A program made the position numbers and the translations under genes. A DNA stretch of 14,670 nt, taken from JBBQXY01 sp051004815 (GTDB lineage Bacteria; Chloroflexota; Ktedonobacteria; Ktedonobacterales; Ktedonobacteraceae). Positions 7,020-14,640 of this stretch are shown piece after piece (positions within the stretch are counted from its first letter, which is position 1; the number at the start of each line of letters is the position of its first letter). The notes under the pieces were generated by a model. It was not told the DNA's origin, did no database searches, and worked only from the letters and a program-made list of their open reading frames with translations. Location: the NCBI GenBank assembly GCA_051004815.1, contig JBPCJY010000191.1:1-14670 (forward strand). Direction: 5' to 3'.

Positions 7020-9578
7020 TTAAGCTTCATCCTCGCCAACAGTTTCTTCCTCAACAACTTCCTCATCTTCTACAACAATCTCTGCTTCTCCAACAATCTC
7101 CTCATCCTCGTTGGCAACCTCTTCTGCTACGTCGCCATTGGGCGGGTCTAATTTCTTGCCGTTGGTGGTAGCGACGGCTACGACGGTATCGCCTTCGCCC
7201 AGGTTCATCAAGGTAACGCCCTGGGTGGCACGTCCGGCAGTTCTGACTTTACTGACATCGGTACGAATAACGACGCCATCGGCAGAGATAATCATCAGAT
7301 CGTTGTCGCGATCGCTGATGACACGGGCGGCGGCCACGTTGCCGGTCTTGTCGGTGACTCTCTGGGTAATGACGCCGCCGCCACCACGGCTGTGCCGGGG
7401 GTACTCGTCGATGGGGGTACGTTTGCCATAGCCATGCTCGGTGACGACCAGTAGTTCGCTATCCTTGGGGGTGAGGTTGAGCGACACGAGGGCATCACCC
7501 TCGGCAAGACGGATGCCGCGCACACCACCACTGGTACGCGAGGCCGAACGGAGTTCCGCCACGGTAAAGCGTATGGCCTGGCCATAGGAGGTAATCATCA
7601 GCACATCGTCGTTGGCATGGGCCAGCTTTGCGCCGATCAATTCGTCGTTATCTTCTAGGTCCATGGCGATCAAGCCTGAACGGCGTACCGCCTCGAATTC
7701 TTCCATCGCCGTCTTCTTGACTTCGCCTTTGCGCGTGGCCACGATCATGAAGTCACGGCTGACGCCCTTGGGAACGCAGACAATGGCGGTCACACGCTCA
7801 CGCTGCTCAATCGAGATCAGATTGATCAGGTGCTCGCCCTTGGCAGTGCGACTCACATCAGGCAATTCGTACACTTTCAGTTGGAAGACGCGCCCGCGAT
7901 CAGTAAAAAAGAGGAGCGCGTCGTGGTTATGGGCCACCAATAGTTGGCGCACGGTGTCATCTTCGCGGGTCGCCATACCGGTGATGCCACGCCCACCCCT
8001 GCGCTGCGCCCGATAGGTGTTGGAAGGAAGCCGCTTGATGTAACCCTTCTCGGTCAATGTCACCACGACCTCTTCGTTCGGGATAAGGTCTTCGTCTCTG
8101 AAATCACTGGCCTCGTCCTCGCCAATATCTGTGCGGCGGGGATCGCCATATTTCTCCTGTATTTCGCGCAGATCGGCAACGATGATTTTACGAATCTCCT
8201 GGATATCGGCCAGCAACATGTGATAGTAATCAATGTACTTGAGGACATCTTTCAATTCCTCTTCCACCTTGGAGCGTTCCAGGGCGGCCAGACGGGCCAG
8301 ACGCATATCCAGAATCGCTTTGCCCTGCTCTTCCGAGAGATTGAATTGCCGCCGCAGATTGACCAGAGCAGCCTCGGCTGATTGCGATTCGCGGATCGTC
8401 GTGATAACCGCGTCCAGGTTATCGAGGGCGATCTTCAAGCCATCGAGGATATGCCGTCGTGCCTCGGCCTTGGCAAGTTCAAAACGCGTGCGCCGTGTAA
8501 TCACGATCTCGCGGTGATTGATGTGATGCTGCAAGAAAGCTTTGAGCGTCAATGTACGGGGCTGCTGATCGACGAGGGCCAACATATTGCTATTGAAGGC
8601 ACTCTGCATGGCCGTATATTTGAACAAGGAATTGAGCACGCTATCAGGGTTGGCATCGCGCTTGAGTTCGATCATCATGCGCATACCCTTGCGGTCGGAC
8701 TCGTCGCGTACCTCAGAGATGCCCTCTATCTTCTTGTCACGGGCCAACTCCGCGATCTTTTTGACCAGGTCGGCCTTATTAATTTGATAGGGTAGTTCTG
8801 TCACGATGATGCTGACACGCCCGCGATCTGTCTGCTCGAAGTTCGTGCGAGCACGCACAACGATGCGACCTCGGCCATTGGCGTAGGTATTGCGAATACC
8901 TTCACGCCCCTGAATGATGCCGCCAGTGGGGAAATCCGGCCCCCGCACAATGCGTGAGAGGTCTTCGGTAGTCGCTTCAGGATTTTGAATCAGGTGAATA
9001 ATGCCGTTACAGACCTCGTTCAGGTTATGCGGTGGAATATTGGTCGCCATGCCGACCGCGATACCGGTCGAGCCGTTGAGCAGCAGATTAGGCAGACGGG
9101 CCGGTAACACCGTCGGTTCCTTCGTCTGATTATCATAGTTGGGAATAAAGTCTACCGTGTCTTTTTCGATATCACGCAGCAGTTCATCGGCAATCGCGGC
9201 CATTTTTGCTTCGGTGTATCGCATGGCGGCTGGCGGATCGTCATCCTGTGAGCCAAAATTGCCCTGGCCCATGACCAGGGGGTAGCGCATCGACCACCAT
9301 TGAGCCATACGCACCAGGGAATCGTAGACCGCAACGTCACCATGCGGATGATAGCTTTTCAACACTTCGCCTACGGTACCCGCGCACTTACGAAATGACT
9401 TCGTTGACTGCAAGCCCATCTGGTCCATGGCATATAGCACACGGCGATGTACAGGTTTCAAGCCATCGCGCACATCAGGCAGCGCGCGACTCACAATAAC
9501 ACTCATTGAATAGTCGAGGTACGCGCCTGTCATTTGATCAACAATACTGACCGTCTTAATATTGCCTAGTTCCATCAT
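7020..9578 (-). CDS. gyrA: DNA gyrase subunit A
   Basis: The 852-residue breakage-reunion subunit of DNA gyrase, which with GyrB introduces negative supercoils using ATP. The N-terminal winged-helix/tower domain has DYSMSVIVSRALPDVRDGLK, with the active-site Tyr121 in AAMRYTE after Arg120. A coiled-coil tower follows (about 360-490), then the six-bladed C-terminal beta-pinwheel from about 500. The pinwheel carries an intact gyrase box QRRGGRG (525-531), which identifies GyrA rather than ParC. The quinolone region reads HPHGDVAVYD, with Val82 where E. coli has Ser83; Asp86 (E. coli Asp87) is kept. LVMGQGNFGS has Met103 in place of a usually conserved Asp. The tail from 816 is very acidic (19 of 37 residues Asp/Glu). 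GAGGA lies 3-4 nt before the first ATG and about 7 nt before the second (9575), so the second Met may be the true start. Confidence 0.96.
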   Translation of the reverse strand: MMELGNIKTVSIVDQMTGAYLDYSMSVIVSRALPDVRDGLKPVHRRVLYAMDQMGLQSTKSFRKCAGTVGEVLKSYHPHGDVAVYDSLVRMAQWWSMRYPLVMGQGNFGSQDDDPPAAMRYTEAKMAAIADELLRDIEKDTVDFIPNYDNQTKEPTVLPARLPNLLLNGSTGIAVGMATNIPPHNLNEVCNGIIHLIQNPEATTEDLSRIVRGPDFPTGGIIQGREGIRNTYANGRGRIVVRARTNFEQTDRGRVSIIVTELPYQINKADLVKKIAELARDKKIEGISEVRDESDRKGMRMMIELKRDANPDSVLNSLFKYTAMQSAFNSNMLALVDQQPRTLTLKAFLQHHINHREIVITRRTRFELAKAEARRHILDGLKIALDNLDAVITTIRESQSAEAALVNLRRQFNLSEEQGKAILDMRLARLAALERSKVEEELKDVLKYIDYYHMLLADIQEIRKIIVADLREIQEKYGDPRRTDIGEDEASDFRDEDLIPNEEVVVTLTEKGYIKRLPSNTYRAQRRGGRGITGMATREDDTVRQLLVAHNHDALLFFTDRGRVFQLKVYELPDVSRTAKGEHLINLISIEQRERVTAIVCVPKGVSRDFMIVATRKGEVKKTAMEEFEAVRRSGLIAMDLEDNDELIGAKLAHANDDVLMITSYGQAIRFTVAELRSASRTSGGVRGIRLAEGDALVSLNLTPKDSELLVVTEHGYGKRTPIDEYPRHSRGGGGVITQRVTDKTGNVAAARVISDRDNDLMIISADGVVIRTDVSKVRTAGRATQGVTLMNLGEGDTVVAVATTNGKKLDPPNGDVAEEVANEDEEIVGEAEIVVEDEEVVEEETVGEDEA

Positions 9579-9678
9579 GAATCCTCAAAAAAATGTTAGA
9601 CATAGCCAAAGGCGATATCGGATAAAGTGTTTGAAATGTGGTGGAGGGTTCGAGAAAATGTTTGAGCCTACCTCTATT

Positions 9679-9687
9679 ATTATAGCA
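9679..9687 (-). promoter_or_regulatory. Extended -10 promoter for gyrA
   Basis: The minus strand reads TGCTATAAT, a perfect TATAAT with the TGn extension. The -35 region is poor (TTCGTA at best), as is common for extended -10 promoters. Transcription would start near 9672, giving a leader of about 95 nt before the gyrA start. Confidence 0.6.
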
Positions 9688-9809
9688 CATTTGGGGGATA
9701 AATACGAACTTTTGTCCTTTTAATAGCTTTTTGGGCTAGAAAAATGGTAGGGAAACTGGCACAATTCCTAATTAAGTGCTTTTACCCTCTAGGATTCAGG
9801 GATAACGTG

Positions 9810-9818
9810 TGGTATCAT
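9810..9818 (+). promoter_or_regulatory. Candidate extended -10 element upstream of the CvpA-like gene
   Basis: TGGTATCAT fits the TGnTATnAT form. No convincing -35 hexamer precedes it. If used, RNA would begin near 9825 and include the small ORF and hairpin that precede the CvpA-like gene. Confidence 0.3.
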
Positions 9819-9850
9819 TGAATGCAAGAGCGGTTTTAGTGGAGAATGTG

Positions 9851-9943
9851 ATGTGGAACCTTTTGGAGAGCGTATATAGAACTGTAGAGGTAAGTGGTAC
9901 CTCTATTTTTCGCATGTTGATTATGATGCCGAAAAGGGGATAA
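9851..9943 (+). other. Possible 30-codon leader ORF
   Basis: An ATG at 9851 follows GGAGA (9841-9845) at 5-nt spacing and opens 30 codons (MWNLLESVYRTVEV...MMPKRG) ending in TAA 7 nt before the start of the CvpA-like gene. Its last codons overlap that gene's ribosome binding site (AAGGGGA, 9934-9940). The terminator-like hairpin at 9885-9905 lies inside it. Codon choice (AGA, AGG, GGA) is unlike the neighbouring genes, so it could be chance. It is recorded because its position would suit a leader peptide or translational coupling. Confidence 0.2.
9885..9910 (+). terminator. Terminator-like hairpin upstream of the CvpA-like gene
   Basis: TAGAGGTA (9885-9892), loop AGTGG, TACCTCTA (9898-9905), then TTTTT. 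The 8-bp perfect stem with a 5-nt loop and U-tract has the form of an intrinsic terminator. It lies 40 nt upstream of a gene and has no full-length gene before it, so it may act as an attenuator. The stem is only moderately GC-rich. Confidence 0.4.
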
Positions 9944-9950
9944 AAAACGT

Positions 9951-10526
9951 ATGGCATGGCAACTCTCAGCCCCCCAATGTTTCTTTCTCGCCATCATTGC
10001 TTTTGGAGTGATCGGTTTTCAACGCGGTTGGCGGCGAGAGATTATCTCGTTAGCTTTTACGTTAACGGGAACATTATTTCTCGTTTTTGGTAGCCTGGGT
10101 TTGGCTCAATTTGTCTTTGTCAACCTGCCACGCGCTGCACAAGCCCTTTTAAGCGGGACATCGACTGGCGAGACACCTCCTGCCATGACGTTGGCAGACC
10201 CACGAGTAGCGATCTCTACAGGCCTCGCCTTTATTACCTTTATTGCCCTGGGCTACCTGATCAGTATGCGGGTAGCTCCTAAAGCTGCCAACGCCCCTGA
10301 GCGTATCCTGGGCGTTATTCCTGCTGTCATTTCAGGGTACGCGATACTATCCTTCATCACCGCTGCCTTTGGCAAAACAGCATTGTTTTCGGTTGGCGTG
10401 AACACACCCAATCAATCTCTCGTCGGCAGCTACTTGTTGGTGATTTTTATCGTCGTGGTAGTAGCGGTCATCGTTGCACTGGTTGCAGCAAGCTCTAAAA
10501 AGAAAGCTCCTGCTAAAAAGCCGTAA
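9951..10526 (+). CDS. CvpA-like multi-pass membrane protein
   Basis: A 191-residue inner-membrane protein resembling the CvpA (colicin V production) family. The N-terminal segment has the family-like pattern FGVIGFQRGWRREIISLAF, a hydrophobic helix followed by a basic loop. Membrane segments lie at about 10-22, 31-57, 88-107, 119-140 and 158-180. ERILGVIPAVISGYAILSFI matches the RxLGxxxGxxxG-type third block of CvpA proteins. The C-terminus is a Lys-rich tail (SSKKKAPAKKP) expected to be cytoplasmic. Biochemical function is not established for most of the family; links to biofilm, colicin secretion and envelope homeostasis are known from other bacteria. AAGGGGA 10 nt upstream supports the start. 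It is followed after 54 nt, with no visible terminator, by the bPH2/PASTA gene, so the two probably form an operon. Confidence 0.6.
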   Translation: MAWQLSAPQCFFLAIIAFGVIGFQRGWRREIISLAFTLTGTLFLVFGSLGLAQFVFVNLPRAAQALLSGTSTGETPPAMTLADPRVAISTGLAFITFIALGYLISMRVAPKAANAPERILGVIPAVISGYAILSFITAAFGKTALFSVGVNTPNQSLVGSYLLVIFIVVVVAVIVALVAASSKKKAPAKKP

Positions 10527-10580
10527 TAGTATTTTGTTGTCTCTATTCAGTCAGTTAGATGCTAGCCAAGAGGTAACACG

Positions 10581-12197
10581 ATGAGCAGCAAAGTAAAGGC
10601 GAAAAATTCGCCTGTGATCGAAACACCGCATGATGAGCGTTGGCGATCAGGGCGCAATCGCTTTGGCGGATTACGGTTTCGTCGCGGGCGCGATCAAAAA
10701 TGGCATTTCGCCGGTCAGCAGCCTGATGAAACGGTCACATTGGTTGTTCACAAGCATAAGTGGTTTCTGTTCGTACCTGCGTTGCCCTTCATCGGCTCTT
10801 TTGCCTTGCTCTTCATCGAAATCGGGGCCTCGACGCGCCTGTCAAACCCGTTCTGGCCTTTTTTAGAGATTGCGACTGTCGTCCTCATCCTACTCACTTT
10901 AGGCTGGTTTCTATGGAAAGACTTTATCGTCTGGTACCTGGAAACCTACATCATCACCAACAAGCGCATCATCAATTCGCGCGGCTTGCTGGAACCAACG
11001 CGCCAGACCACTCCGCTGGAAAATGTGAAGCAAGTTGGTATTGAACTGGACAATTTCCTGGGCTTCTGGCTACGCTTCGGCACCGTCCACGTCTACCTGA
11101 CCGGTGGCGACCTGATTATGAAGGAAGTCCCCAATCCCAAGAGGATCAAAGAAGCCATCGATGGCATCAAAGAGGCTATTGAGGCAAAGAAACCAAAAGA
11201 GGAGAAACTGCCGGTTCCTGCTAACTCCGCGGTAGCAACCATCATTGACGAACTCTCTAAGGGAAAAGAGCCACCCAAACTGGAAGATGCCGACGAGAAA
11301 TATAAGCTGCGCAATCCTGATGGCCGCATCGGCCCACGCCGTACATTCGGCGGCTTTTTGCATATCCCTTGCGAAGTCCACTACACCTCAGGTGAAACTA
11401 CCGTGCGCTATATACAGCGATCAACGTATGTCCTGATTCGACAACTTATTTTGCCAGTGCTGGCACTCTTGATCGCACTCCCTTTGACTGTTTATATGCC
11501 ATTTACGGCAATCTCCGTCGTTAATGCTCACGCTCCACTCTGGTATGGAATCATGACTGTGGTTATCCTGGGCCTCCTGCTCTACATCGGCTTTACGTAC
11601 ACCAACTACGTGGACGACGTGTACATCCTCACCAACAAACGCATCATCGACATTGAACGTCGCTACATCTTTTTCTACGAGATGCGCATCGAGGTTGACT
11701 ATAAGAATATTCGCGACATCAAAGTCAAAGTACCCAATGTGCTACAGCGTCTGCTGGATATCGGCAACGTCACTATCGAAGTAGCCGGTTCTCCTGGCAT
11801 GGTTTTGCCAACGGTAGACCATCCCTTCTTCTTACAAGACAAGATTTATGAGATTCAGAAGAACAAGGAAAAAGCAGGAGAGGTGAAAAAGTTCAATGAC
11901 GAGAAGAAGGAACTGAAAAAGTGGTTCAGTAAGGTGGTAACGACGCTGGTAGAGACGACCCAGGTCAAAGGCGCACCGAACTTACAGAACCTGGATTGGC
12001 TCGAGGCCATGGAGCGTGCCAGTGAACTGGGCTTCAACGTCGTTGTCTGTGGCGAAGATGCTTCTAGCCCTGATACCCCTCCTGGGCAGGTGATCCATCA
12101 AAGTCCACCGCCGGGTACCGTCATCTCCCAGGATGGCGAAATCCAGGTCATTCTGAGTCGCAAGCCTACTTCGGCTGAGATGACATATTTCCGTTAG
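10581..12197 (+). CDS. Membrane protein with two bacterial PH (bPH2) modules and a C-terminal PASTA domain
   Basis: A 538-residue protein built from an internal duplication. Module 1 has two membrane helices (about 62-82 and 94-118) followed by ETYIITNKRIINSRGLLEPT, the signature opening of the bPH2 (YdbS/YdbT-type) domain, which runs to about 200. Module 2 repeats this with helices at about 282-306 and 319-341, then DDVYILTNKRIIDIERR and a second bPH2 domain to about 430. A charged helix (425-450) leads to a PASTA-like domain (about 466-527: LDWLEAMERASELGF...VIHQSPPPGTVI). PASTA domains usually bind peptidoglycan or beta-lactams outside the cell, yet four helices would place this one inside, with the bPH2 domains. 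Function is unknown. AGAGG 8 nt upstream supports the start. The 3' end overlaps the converging kinase gene by 32 bp. Confidence 0.85.
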   Translation: MSSKVKAKNSPVIETPHDERWRSGRNRFGGLRFRRGRDQKWHFAGQQPDETVTLVVHKHKWFLFVPALPFIGSFALLFIEIGASTRLSNPFWPFLEIATVVLILLTLGWFLWKDFIVWYLETYIITNKRIINSRGLLEPTRQTTPLENVKQVGIELDNFLGFWLRFGTVHVYLTGGDLIMKEVPNPKRIKEAIDGIKEAIEAKKPKEEKLPVPANSAVATIIDELSKGKEPPKLEDADEKYKLRNPDGRIGPRRTFGGFLHIPCEVHYTSGETTVRYIQRSTYVLIRQLILPVLALLIALPLTVYMPFTAISVVNAHAPLWYGIMTVVILGLLLYIGFTYTNYVDDVYILTNKRIIDIERRYIFFYEMRIEVDYKNIRDIKVKVPNVLQRLLDIGNVTIEVAGSPGMVLPTVDHPFFLQDKIYEIQKNKEKAGEVKKFNDEKKELKKWFSKVVTTLVETTQVKGAPNLQNLDWLEAMERASELGFNVVVCGEDASSPDTPPGQVIHQSPPPGTVISQDGEIQVILSRKPTSAEMTYFR

Positions 12198-13764
12198 GCA
12201 TGGTTATCGCGCCAGTGATGGAGGTCGGCTCGGAAAAGCCGAGTGGTAGCGTGAAGATCAGGCATGCGCCCCCGCCGTTGGGTACGTTCTCAGCCCAAAT
12301 CGTGCCACCGTGTGCCTCAATAATCGCACGAACAATCGCCAGGCCCAGACCACTGCCGCCCGTGACGGCCTGGCGTGCGGAATCAGCCCGATAGAAGCGA
12401 TCAAAGACGCGTGACAACGCCCCCGTGGGTATGCCCTCGCCACTATCAGTCACCGAGATGAGCAATTGGTCATCGTGCTGCGTAGCATCCACAACTACTT
12501 TCCCGCCAGAAGGCGTATGGTGCAAGGCGTTATCGCATAGATTGGAGAAGACACGCTTGAGCATGTCCGGGTCGGCCTGCACGGTGGGCAAATTAAAGGA
12601 GAGTGCGTTGACCGGTTCCACGTTGACCCGCTCAAACTCGGTCGCTAGCAAAGCCAGCACCTCATCCACCAGGGGAGCCAGGCGCACCGCTTTCCGCTGC
12701 GGGGGCGCGGCACCGCCTTCGACTTTTGCCATCATATGCAAATCTTTGACGAGACGACGGAGGCGCAACATCTCGCGCACAATAATGCGCCCGGTGGCCT
12801 CATAATCCTCGCGACTCTGATTCACTCCATCCACCAGCGATTCCCCCAAACCGGCAATGGCCGTCAGTGGGGTCGCCAGATCGTGGGTAATATTCATAAT
12901 CAGTTCACGTCGCCAGAGTTCCTGCTCATGCAGAGCGTTCACATCGCTTGCCAGCTTCGTCGCCATCTCATTGAAGGTACGAGCCAGCTCGTCCAGTTCA
13001 TTGTACGACTTTGTCTTAACCTGCGCCTTATAATTGCCGGAGGCCAGGACACGAGCCGCTTTCGTCAAATCGGCCAGTGGCCGCGTGATCGTCCGTGAAT
13101 AGAGAATAGCCACGAAAGCTGCCAGTGCAGCCACCACCAGAGAAACCAGCAAGACGGACAAACCGACTGCCGCGATAAAGGGCGGGACGGTGTTTTCAGC
13201 AGCACTGAGTGGCGTTACCACGACTACACCCACGACGGGATTGCCGCTCTGTCCGCCCGCGTAAATTGGCTGCACCACGAATGGACGCGGCAACCAGATG
13301 AGGCTACCAGAGCCTAATTGACCGTTGGAGGTGACTCCACGCTGGCTGCTCATAATGGCACTACGCAGTCCAGTAAAATCAGTGCGGTGGAACGTCGGAT
13401 CAGCCAGGGCCACTACGAATGTATTGAGGGCATTCTTGCCAGGCCCAAGGCGTGGATAGATGGGCACGCTGCGATGATTCAGCACGACAATCAGGTATTG
13501 CTCACCCTGGTAGCTCTGCTCCAACGCGTTGGGGAATACATCGGCAGCGGCTCGCACAACGCTGGCGGTCGCTGAATAGCGCACACCAATACGTTGCGCA
13601 CCATCGCTCGCGAAGTTCGCGATCCGGTAACTCTGATCAATACCGTAGTAGTGAATGATTGCCAGTATCGCCGCGGAAGCGAGGAGTACTGTCGCCAGCA
13701 AAGCTACCAGCATCGAGCCGATTGCTAGCCGCCAGCGTATGCTATGCCACCAGCGTATGCGCAT
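12166..13764 (-). CDS. Membrane sensor histidine kinase with HAMP domain
   Basis: A 532-residue kinase partner of the response regulator encoded just upstream. A first membrane helix (about 13-37) precedes an extracytoplasmic sensor region (about 40-190) of no family I recognise; a second helix (about 195-222) leads to a HAMP linker (about 223-280, with TRPLADLTKAARVLASGNY). The dimerisation/phosphoacceptor domain has His294 in NITHDLATPLTAIAG. The ATP-binding domain has the N box FSNLCDNALHHT (406-417), G1 DSGEGIP (440-446), F box FDRFYRAD (454-461) and G2 GGSGLGLAIV (469-478). All catalytic motifs are intact. GAGGACGG just upstream overlaps the regulator's stop codon, so translation is probably coupled. 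The last 32 bp overlap the 3' end of the opposite-strand bPH2/PASTA gene. Confidence 0.94.
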   Translation of the reverse strand: MRIRWWHSIRWRLAIGSMLVALLATVLLASAAILAIIHYYGIDQSYRIANFASDGAQRIGVRYSATASVVRAAADVFPNALEQSYQGEQYLIVVLNHRSVPIYPRLGPGKNALNTFVVALADPTFHRTDFTGLRSAIMSSQRGVTSNGQLGSGSLIWLPRPFVVQPIYAGGQSGNPVVGVVVVTPLSAAENTVPPFIAAVGLSVLLVSLVVAALAAFVAILYSRTITRPLADLTKAARVLASGNYKAQVKTKSYNELDELARTFNEMATKLASDVNALHEQELWRRELIMNITHDLATPLTAIAGLGESLVDGVNQSREDYEATGRIIVREMLRLRRLVKDLHMMAKVEGGAAPPQRKAVRLAPLVDEVLALLATEFERVNVEPVNALSFNLPTVQADPDMLKRVFSNLCDNALHHTPSGGKVVVDATQHDDQLLISVTDSGEGIPTGALSRVFDRFYRADSARQAVTGGSGLGLAIVRAIIEAHGGTIWAENVPNGGGACLIFTLPLGFSEPTSITGAITMPNGNMSSQPK

Positions 13765-13773
13765 GACCGTCCT

Positions 13774-14523
13774 CTATGAAGATGCAATTGATCGTGTTTT
13801 CACTTCAAATCTGTACCCAACACGCCACACGGTCGTAATATAGCGTTGTTCCGCGTTGGCCTCTAATTTTTTCCGCAACGCACTAATATGGACATCGATT
13901 GTATGCCCATCGCCCAGATAATCATACCCCCAAACTTTGTTCATCAATATCTCACGCGTGAAAACGCGCCCCGGTGATTTCGCCAACAGGGCCAGCAGAT
14001 CAAACTCCGTGGGCGTGAGCATGACCTCTACGCCACCAACCTCGACTTTACGGGACGGAAGATCAATGGTGAGACCAGAAAAATGCAGCACCGCATCATT
14101 TACCGCTGTCGCTCCACCTCCTGTACCACCTATCGAACGAGTCTCACTGCTTTCCCCTCCGTTCACTCGGCGCAAGATCGCCCGTACCCTGCTCACCAGT
14201 TCACGTGGACTAAAGGGCTTCACCAGGTAGTCATCCGCCCCTAAATCCAGCCCTTGAATGCGATCATCCTCGCTACCACGGGCTGTCAACATGAGAATAG
14301 GCGTCTTTGACCACTGGCGTATGCGCCGACACACTTCAAAACCGTCAATCGCCGGCAGCATAATATCCAGGATGACCAGGTCAGGATGTTCACGCGCATG
14401 TAAGGCCAACCCATCGGCTCCATCCCGCGCCGCTACCACATCGAACCCCGCGTCCTTCAAATAGAGATTGAGCAAGTGAATAATACCTTCTTCATCTTCA
14501 ATGACCAATATTTTTTGAGACAT
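13774..14523 (-). CDS. OmpR/PhoB-family response regulator
   Basis: A 249-residue DNA-binding response regulator, first gene of a two-gene operon with the histidine kinase 9 nt downstream. The receiver domain (about 3-118) has the acidic pair Asp10/Glu11, phosphoacceptor Asp53 in LVILDIMLP, Thr80 in MLTAR and Lys102 in LVKPF. A Gly/Ser/Thr-rich linker (121-145) joins it to a winged-helix effector domain (about 146-242) with LTPTEFDLLALLAKSPGRVFTREILMNKVWGY and the C-terminal hairpin TTVWRVGYRF. The start at 14523 was chosen because GGAG (14532-14535) lies 8 nt before it and only 2 nt before the alternative ATG at 14529, which would add two residues. The target genes are unknown; self-regulation is suggested by the direct repeats upstream. 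Confidence 0.94.
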   Translation of the reverse strand: MSQKILVIEDEEGIIHLLNLYLKDAGFDVVAARDGADGLALHAREHPDLVILDIMLPAIDGFEVCRRIRQWSKTPILMLTARGSEDDRIQGLDLGADDYLVKPFSPRELVSRVRAILRRVNGGESSETRSIGGTGGGATAVNDAVLHFSGLTIDLPSRKVEVGGVEVMLTPTEFDLLALLAKSPGRVFTREILMNKVWGYDYLGDGHTIDVHISALRKKLEANAEQRYITTVWRVGYRFEVKTRSIASS

Positions 14524-14562
14524 ACACATCGCTCCGGCATAGTATCGCGTATTTCATTTATC

Positions 14563-14592
14563 ATAATAGTAGCATACTAAATGCCGTCAGAA
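14563..14592 (-). promoter_or_regulatory. Candidate promoter of the two-component operon
   Basis: On the minus strand, TTCTGA (14592-14587) and TATTAT (14568-14563) are 18 nt apart; the -10 matches five of six positions and the -35 three. An overlapping extended form, TGCTACTAT, covers nearly the same place. Transcription would start near 14556, about 33 nt before the regulator's start. A weak -35 fits a promoter that needs an activator. Confidence 0.4.
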
Positions 14593-14615
14593 ACATAGTT
14601 CTAGAGCCTACTGGC

Positions 14616-14640
14616 AAATCTTGAGGAAATCTTGAAGATT
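14616..14640. promoter_or_regulatory. Tandem direct repeat, candidate response-regulator operator
   Basis: AAATCTTGA occurs at 14616-14624 and again at 14627-14635, an exact 9-bp repeat with an 11-bp period, the arrangement bound by OmpR/PhoB-type regulator dimers. The second copy is also part of a 13-bp palindrome, AATCTTGAAGATT (14628-14640). It sits about 24 nt upstream of the proposed -35 element of the regulator's own operon, so autoregulation is a reasonable inference. Confidence 0.5.

Noticed and set aside
7944..8795. Plus-strand ORFs of 135-145 codons inside gyrA
   Set aside because: They are antisense to highly conserved GyrA sequence and show no protein family pattern.
9757..9781. 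TGGCAC followed by AATTCC, considered as a sigma54 -24/-12 promoter
   Set aside because: The -12 TTGC element is missing at the required spacing, and no sigma54 activator is present nearby.
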